A DNA stretch of 64,000 nucleotides, from the NCBI GenBank assembly GCA_947626485.1, contig CANQSG010000001.1:13697-77696 (forward strand), written 5' to 3'. This document shows positions 59,005 through 64,000 of this stretch, piece by piece. Position 1 is the stretch's first letter. The number at the start of each line of letters is the position of its first letter. Under the pieces are notes generated by a model. The model did not search any database, was not told the DNA's origin, and saw nothing but the letters and a program-made list of their open reading frames with translations. Both the position numbers and the translations under genes were made by a program. Origin of the DNA: an uncultured Clostridia bacterium. GTDB lineage: Bacteria > Bacillota > Clostridia > Oscillospirales > Acutalibacteraceae.

Positions 59005-60609
59005 TCAGCTGTGCTTCTTGGCGAAGTTGGCCTGCACGGTTTTGAGCGTGCTGTCAAACGCCGCCCATTTGCTGTTCAGGTAAGAGGTCATGCTCTTTTG
59101 CAGGTTGGCGAGGGTGGAATCGAGGTCGGATTTGCCGTTCATCACCTTTTCGATTTCCGGCACCACCATGCCGTTGAACATATCGAGCCAGTTGGGAATG
59201 AACTTTTCCGGATCCACGCGGAACGAGTTCTGCATGTTTTCGAAGCAATATTTTTCATAATCGCCCACGTTCGGCAGCGAGACGAATTTCTGCTTGACCT
59301 GGGGATTCTGGTTCGCGGGGATATAATAGGGGCTCTTCAGCTGGTACTTGCCCTTGTTGGCCTTGTCGTACATGCTCAGGCGGGTCAGGTTGCCCTCGGT
59401 GCTGTAGGTGATGTAACGCAGCACTTGGAAGGCGGCTTCGGGGTTTTTGGCGTTGGCGGTCATGAAGGAATAGTCGATGTGCATACCGAGGCGGCCTTTT
59501 TGCTCCTGCGGCGGCGTCCACATGACCCGGTTGTAGGAAACGGTGGTGTGGTCGGTGTTGAAAATCCAGGTGCCGACGCCCAGCCGCATCAGCACGAGGC
59601 CGCGGTTGACCACGTCGACGTTGCTGCCGAATTTATTGTTGAAATCGGCGGTGGACATCTTGTTGGTGACAAGGCCGGGGACCTGGTTGAGTTGCTTGAC
59701 GAAGTTGACGGCCTTGCGCAGGCCGGACAGGTCGCCGAAGGAACGGGTCTTATAATTGTAGCCCATCGTCGTCGCGTCGGTGCCGCTGCCGTAAATGCCG
59801 GAATAATGCAGCACCTGCATGTCGGAAATGCCGTTGGTGCCGGCGTATTTGTCGGTCGTGGCCTTGCGCAGATAATTCGCCATGTCGTTCATCGTCCAGC
59901 TCAGCGACGGCATCTGCAGATTCAGCGTATTGATGAGGTCCTTGTTGATGTAAATGCCGTTGAAATGCAGCGAGCCGGGCAGCGCATAGAGCTTGCCGCC
60001 GAAGGTGCAGCTGTCGATCAGGTTCTTCGGGATATACTGGAAATCGGTGTCGTTCTTCACGAAGTCGTCCAGCGGGTACATCCAGCCCTGCGAAAGGTAG
60101 AAGGTCAGATAACCGGCGTCGTCAAAGACCACGTCGGGCATGGTGTTCGTCGCGGCGCAGGAGGTCAGGAACTTCATGGCGTTGTCCTCGTTGCTGCCGC
60201 CGGTGTCCTGGTGCTGGAAGTTGCGGATGTTGAGCTTGATGTTGGGGTAAACCGAGGAGAACTGGTCGAAAAGCGCCTGATAGTCGGTCGCGCGGGCGGT
60301 GTCGACGCTGACCGTCACGGTGCCCGAGATGTTATAGCGGGCGTTTGCGTCGGTGCCGGCGCCCGAGACCACAAGCCCGGGGCCGGGTTTGTTCGCGTTC
60401 GCGTTCGACCCGGTGCCGCCGCTCGCGGTCGTGCTCGAGGTCGCGTTGCCGTCGGCCTGCGAGCCCGTTTCGTCCGTCGAGCTCAGGTCCGCCGTGTCGC
60501 TTGCGTCTGAGCTGCCGGAGGAAGCGTCGGCAGGGTGCTTTGCGCAGGCCGTCAACGGAAGGAGCAGCAGACAAACGCTCAGGAGGATACACCAAATTTT
60601 ACGATTCAT
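59005..60609 (-). CDS. ABC transporter family 1 sugar-binding lipoprotein (locus B)
   Basis: A 534-residue lipoprotein with a clear lipobox (LLPLTAC), a long Ser/Thr/Asp/Gly/Asn-rich linker to about residue 90, then a family 1 solute-binding domain (VTVSVDTARATDYQALFDQF, NTMPDVVFDDAGYLTFYLSQ, KLYALPGSLHFNGIYINKDL, AAFQVLRYITYSTEGNLTRL). It is the first gene of locus B and should serve the pair 2 permeases. ATG 60609 has AAAGGGTGG upstream. The locus A counterpart is 9811-11394, which sits at the other end of its module and carries a Cys-rich neck that is lacking here. Confidence 0.9.
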   Translation of the reverse strand: MNRKIWCILLSVCLLLLPLTACAKHPADASSGSSDASDTADLSSTDETGSQADGNATSSTTASGGTGSNANANKPGPGLVVSGAGTDANARYNISGTVTVSVDTARATDYQALFDQFSSVYPNIKLNIRNFQHQDTGGSNEDNAMKFLTSCAATNTMPDVVFDDAGYLTFYLSQGWMYPLDDFVKNDTDFQYIPKNLIDSCTFGGKLYALPGSLHFNGIYINKDLINTLNLQMPSLSWTMNDMANYLRKATTDKYAGTNGISDMQVLHYSGIYGSGTDATTMGYNYKTRSFGDLSGLRKAVNFVKQLNQVPGLVTNKMSTADFNNKFGSNVDVVNRGLVLMRLGVGTWIFNTDHTTVSYNRVMWTPPQEQKGRLGMHIDYSFMTANAKNPEAAFQVLRYITYSTEGNLTRLSMYDKANKGKYQLKSPYYIPANQNPQVKQKFVSLPNVGDYEKYCFENMQNSFRVDPEKFIPNWLDMFNGMVVPEIEKVMNGKSDLDSTLANLQKSMTSYLNSKWAAFDSTLKTVQANFAKKHS

Positions 60610-60729
60610 CACAATGTGCCACCCTTTCTCAAATGAAAATGAAAGTCGGTCGAATAGCGGCGGTGCGCCGTCGAATTGCCACATTTTTACTGTAACTTCA
60701 ACAGGCCGCCTAACCACTATTGTATAATA

Positions 60730-60790
60730 ATTATAACGCACTTTGATTGAAATGGAATTGTTTATCGTATGCAAATATATTGCAAATCGT
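60730..60790 (-). promoter_or_regulatory. Candidate locus B promoter with copy 2 of the shared motif
   Basis: On the minus strand a TATAAT hexamer (60730-60735) precedes the locus B genes by about 120 bases, but it has no good -35 box. Directly upstream lies ATTGTTTATCG (60757-60767), 11 bases, then ATTGCAAATCGT (60779-60790), in the position expected for an activator that replaces the -35 contact. Confidence 0.5.
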
Positions 60791-60803
60791 ATCGGGTTGA
60801 GAG

Positions 60804-60837
60804 AAAAAAACCGGCGCACGATTCGGTGCACCGGTTT
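60804..60837 (-). terminator. Intrinsic terminator of the GH3 gene
   Basis: On the minus strand AAACCGGTGCAC pairs with GTGCGCCGGTTT with one mismatch around a six-base loop, and a run of seven T residues follows. It lies 30 bases after the GH3 stop codon and insulates locus B. Confidence 0.88.
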
Positions 60838-60866
60838 CGGTTATTGCGATGTTGTTTTGTCGGGCG

Positions 60867-63800
60867 CTATGCGGATTTTCGCCGTTTTTCCCGCCCGTCA
60901 AGCGACGCGTCGGGCGCGCGCAGGCGGGAGGCCGTCGCGGGCGGCGCGGGGTCGGAGGCGGCGCCCAGCAGCATCTGCCGCAGCCGGGCGAAATCGGCGC
61001 CGTCGGTCTTGCCGTTGCCGTCGAGATCGGACGCGGCGGTGTGGTTCCCGGCGGCGATCATCTGTTCCAGCCGCACCAGATCGCGAATGTCCGTCATGCC
61101 GTCGCCGTTCAGGTCGCCCGGCTTGCGCGCGACGACCGTCACACGCACGCGCGAGGCGGGCATCGTCAAGACAAAGCTCCCGTCGTCGCGCTCGGTCAGC
61201 GGCAAAACCGTCCCGGTTTCGTCGGTGACGCGCAGGGCATAAGCCGCCTCGTCCAGCCCGCTCACGCGCAGGCTAACCGGCTCGTTCTGATAATAGAACG
61301 GATACGCCGTCTCGCCCGACACGCCGGCGGGCAGGGCAAATTCCACCGGGTTGTAATTTGCGAGGCGCGTTTTGTCGGCGTCGAACAGATAGGTGTGCAG
61401 CGCGGCGTAAAGCAGATCGCGCACGACGCGCTCGACCTGCGTCCGGGAGAGCGTTCCGTCCTGCAGCGCCTGCAAAACCGCCTGCGACTGCGCGCGGTCG
61501 GCGCCCGGCATTTTCAATGCGCCGCCCGCGACAATCTCGTCGAGCAGCTGCGCCTCTGAGCCCCAGTCGGTCATCACCATGCCCTTGTATTCCCATTCGT
61601 CACGCAGTACGCCTGTCAGCAGGTCGGCGTTCTGCGACGCCCAGATGCCGTTGATCTTATTGTAAGACGACATGACGCACCAGGGCGCGGCGTTTACAAT
61701 CGCGATCCGGAAGGGCTCCAGATAAATTTCCCGCATCGCGCGCTCGGAGACGCGGCTGTCGTTTTTCTTGCGGTTGGTCTCCCGGTTGTTGGCGGAAAAA
61801 TGCTTCAGCGTGGCGCAGACGCCTTCCGATTGGATCCCGGTAATCTGCGCCGCCGCCATGCTGCCGGCGACAAACGGATCCTCCGAATAATATTCGAAGT
61901 TTCTGCCGCACTTCGGGTCGCGGTGGATGTTGGTGCTGGGGGTCAGCACGATCGGCGAGCCGTCGTGGTTCAGCGACTCGTCGAGGTATTGCTCGAGCAC
62001 CCGGATCGCCTTGGCTTCCCCGGCGAGCGCCGCACCGGCGCGTTCGACCAGATCGGGATTCCAGGTGCAGGCCTGCATCGTCGCGCAGGGCCAGGCGGTG
62101 GCGGTGTATTTATAGTTGCGCACACCGGCGGGACCGTCGGAGGTTTGCAGGCGCGGAATGCCATATTCCAAAAGATCCATCGTCGTCGCCGTAATGCCGC
62201 CGTCGAGGATCTCGCGGTGGTCGCTCGTGCTCGAGCCCGACGTGAGCAACACCAGCTCCTCGTCGGTCAGCTGCGCCACAAACGCCCCCATCAGGGACGG
62301 GTCCTCGGCGACGTCGGAAAGCAGAATTTTCGTCCCGGACGGCGCGTCTTCGGCCTGCGCCGTCACCGGGCTGGCGGGAAGCGCGTCGGCCGTCGTTTCG
62401 TTCTGTGCGGACGAAGTATTCCACACGGTCGTTTCGTAGCTGTTCGCCCCGCTGCCGTCCAGCCGCCGTGTCAGCGCGTTCTCGGGGTCGGCGGGTTGGA
62501 ACCGCGGGGTCAGCTGCTGCGTGACCGTCAGCGCGGCGACCGTATAACTGCCCGCCTGCGCCAGATCGCGCACCGAAGTCCCCGCGTAGATCGCATAGTC
62601 GCCCGGCTCGAGCACATACGCCGAAGCCTTGCCCGTCTTCCCCACGTCGTCGTAACTCGCCATGTCGGCGAGCACGAAGGAAACCGTCACCGTCTGGGAC
62701 GCGCCGGGCGCGAGCAGATCGGTCTTTTGAAACGCCGACAGCTCGTATTTGGGCTTCGGCAGCTTGCCCGCCGGGGCGCTGAAATAGACCTGCACGACCT
62801 CCTTGCCCGGTCGGCTGCCCGTATTTTTGACCGTAGCGGAAACGGTAACGGTCCCTTCCGCCTCGTTCACCGTCGCGGTGCGCTCGGAAACGGCAAAGGT
62901 CGTGTAGGACAGGCCGAACCCGAAGGGATAGATCACCTTTTCGGGGGCAAAGGTCTCAAAATAGCGGTAACCGACGAAGATATCCTCTTCATACGGCGTG
63001 AAATCCGAGCTTCCGTAGCTGCCGGAGGAGGGGTAATCGCGGAAGCTGGCGGCAAAGGTGTCGGTCAGCTTGCCGGAGGGGTTGACGTCGCCGCAAAGCG
63101 TCTCGGCGACGGCGATGCCGCCCTCCATGCCGGGCTGCCAGCAAAGCAGGATCGAATCGATTTTTTTGTTCGGATCGTCGGCGGCGCAGGCGTCAACCGC
63201 CCAGCTCAAGTCCATCATTCCGCCGGTGTTCAGCACAAGAACGACCTTTTCGAAGCGGTCGAGCGCGGCCTGGATCAACGTCTTTTCCCCGCTGCCGATC
63301 TGATAGGCGTTCGCGCCGTTTGTATCGGTGGTGTCGACGTCGGAGCCCTCGCCCCAGCGCCGGCTCAGCACGACGACCGCGACCGCGTTTTCCCGCGCAG
63401 CCGCCGCGTCGAGATAAGGCGTCACAAGCGAAATATCCGGCTCCCGCAGGCCGACGCTGCCGCTGTTGCTGTTATAATAGCTGCGGTAAAATTCCGTCAG
63501 TTCCTCGTCGAGCGTGATGCGGCCGCGCAACGCCATATCCCGCAGGCCGTCCGGGATCGTCCGCTCGAACGCGCTTGTCACGTCGCCCGAACCGCTGCCG
63601 CCCTTGATATAGCTGACCTGCCCCAGTCCGAGCAGCGCCACGTTTTCGTGATGCTCCAGCGGCAGCAGGCCGTTTTCATTTCGCAGCAGCACCATGCCCT
63701 CCTCCGCGACCTCGCGGGAGAGCCGACTGTGCGGGTTCCCCGCGGCGCGGGCGATGAGCTGCAGCTCGTCGGCTTTTTCCCCGAACGAGACCGTCAGAAC

Positions 63801-64000
63801 GCCGTTCTCGTCAATTTTCGAGCGCTGCGTTTCGGTCAGAATTTCCCAGGTGACAAAGGGGTTGCAATTCGCCTCGCCGAGCGCCTGCGCGAAGAAGACC
63901 GTCGTCTTGCCCTTCGTCGCCCGGAACGGGGGCGCGCCGACGATGACGACCCGCTCGATTTTCGCCGTTTCGTCGATCTGCACCCGCTCAAATTTGAGCA
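60867..64000 (-). CDS. GH3 glycosidase with reversed domain order and C-terminal dockerin, 5' end cut by window edge
   Basis: At least 1044 residues; the frame is open at the right edge, so the N-terminus (and any signal peptide) lies outside. The order is unusual for GH3: the alpha/beta-sandwich domain comes first (REVAEEGMVLLRNENGLLPL, SILLCWQPGMEGGIAVAETL, VIYPFGFGLSYTTF), then a fibronectin-like domain (KEVVQVYFSAPAGKLPKPKY), then the TIM barrel (LQTSDGPAGVRNYKYTATAW, NIHRDPKCGRNFEYYSEDPF, VCATLKHFSANNRETNRKKN). The nucleophile Asp is in VMTDWGS (codon 61566-61568). The C-terminus is a standard type I dockerin with two calcium loops (DLNGDGMTDIRDLVRLEQMI and DLDGNGKTDGADFARLRQML, about 60958-61121). 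A secreted beta-glucosidase or xylosidase-type enzyme on a cohesin scaffold is likely. It ends at the terminator 60804-60837. Confidence 0.93.
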   Translation of the reverse strand, partial: LKFERVQIDETAKIERVVIVGAPPFRATKGKTTVFFAQALGEANCNPFVTWEILTETQRSKIDENGVLTVSFGEKADELQLIARAAGNPHSRLSREVAEEGMVLLRNENGLLPLEHHENVALLGLGQVSYIKGGSGSGDVTSAFERTIPDGLRDMALRGRITLDEELTEFYRSYYNSNSGSVGLREPDISLVTPYLDAAAARENAVAVVVLSRRWGEGSDVDTTDTNGANAYQIGSGEKTLIQAALDRFEKVVLVLNTGGMMDLSWAVDACAADDPNKKIDSILLCWQPGMEGGIAVAETLCGDVNPSGKLTDTFAASFRDYPSSGSYGSSDFTPYEEDIFVGYRYFETFAPEKVIYPFGFGLSYTTFAVSERTATVNEAEGTVTVSATVKNTGSRPGKEVVQVYFSAPAGKLPKPKYELSAFQKTDLLAPGASQTVTVSFVLADMASYDDVGKTGKASAYVLEPGDYAIYAGTSVRDLAQAGSYTVAALTVTQQLTPRFQPADPENALTRRLDGSGANSYETTVWNTSSAQNETTADALPASPVTAQAEDAPSGTKILLSDVAEDPSLMGAFVAQLTDEELVLLTSGSSTSDHREILDGGITATTMDLLEYGIPRLQTSDGPAGVRNYKYTATAWPCATMQACTWNPDLVERAGAALAGEAKAIRVLEQYLDESLNHDGSPIVLTPSTNIHRDPKCGRNFEYYSEDPFVAGSMAAAQITGIQSEGVCATLKHFSANNRETNRKKNDSRVSERAMREIYLEPFRIAIVNAAPWCVMSSYNKINGIWASQNADLLTGVLRDEWEYKGMVMTDWGSEAQLLDEIVAGGALKMPGADRAQSQAVLQALQDGTLSRTQVERVVRDLLYAALHTYLFDADKTRLANYNPVEFALPAGVSGETAYPFYYQNEPVSLRVSGLDEAAYALRVTDETGTVLPLTERDDGSFVLTMPASRVRVTVVARKPGDLNGDGMTDIRDLVRLEQMIAAGNHTAASDLDGNGKTDGADFARLRQMLLGAASDPAPPATASRLRAPDASLDGREKRRKSA

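Overview
The window reads as a chromosomal segment of a GC-rich, Gram-positive, anaerobic plant-fibre degrader, most likely a member of the Clostridia (Ruminococcaceae/Oscillospirales type). The pointers are Shine-Dalgarno sites in front of nearly every gene, sigma-A type promoters, lipoprotein signals, sortase-like C-terminal anchors (LQNTG and LPAGG), dockerin modules on secreted proteins, and multi-component carbohydrate importers without a local ATPase. No rRNA, tRNA, CRISPR array, insertion sequence or phage gene was seen. Taxonomy is an inference from gene content only.

Layout, read mainly on the minus strand. Positions 22664 down to 1 form one long polysaccharide-use locus (locus A). 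It holds a binding protein fused to carbohydrate-binding domains, two permeases, an NHL/TPR/Yip1 membrane protein, a DUF5696 protein, two more permeases, a second binding lipoprotein, a secreted dockerin protein, a giant wall-anchored six-unit protein, a GH5 lipoprotein, an AraC-type regulator and the start of a GH2 enzyme. Positions 22665-24141 are an AT-richer island with the locus A promoter, a small unknown gene and the promoter of the plus-strand GH28 gene (24142-25512). Positions 25805-28423 are a three-gene operon (deacetylase, isomerase, dehydrogenase). Positions 28486-35774 are a hexuronate operon (two Gfo/Idh/MocA oxidoreductases, uxuA, a UxuB-type SDR, two isomerase-like proteins, uxaC), divergent from an AraC regulator (35909-36760). 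Positions 60609 down to 36843 are locus B, whose core repeats that of locus A, followed by a GH30 lipoprotein, a dockerin protein, a wall-anchored protein, a GH36-like enzyme and an FAD oxidoreductase. A GH3 enzyme with reversed domain order and a dockerin enters at the right edge.

How it fits together: surface and dockerin-borne enzymes and binding modules would work on pectin or xylan-type polymers. Two paralogous double-importer modules would take up oligosaccharides. GH28, uxaC, the SDR and uxuA then point to galacturonate/glucuronate catabolism toward 2-keto-3-deoxygluconate. The most notable feature is the duplicated core [fused binding protein - MalF - MalG - NHL/TPR/Yip1 - DUF5696 - MalF - MalG - second binding protein], each copy accompanied by one dockerin protein, one sortase-anchored protein and one GH lipoprotein. 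This looks like a conserved working unit of unassigned mechanism.
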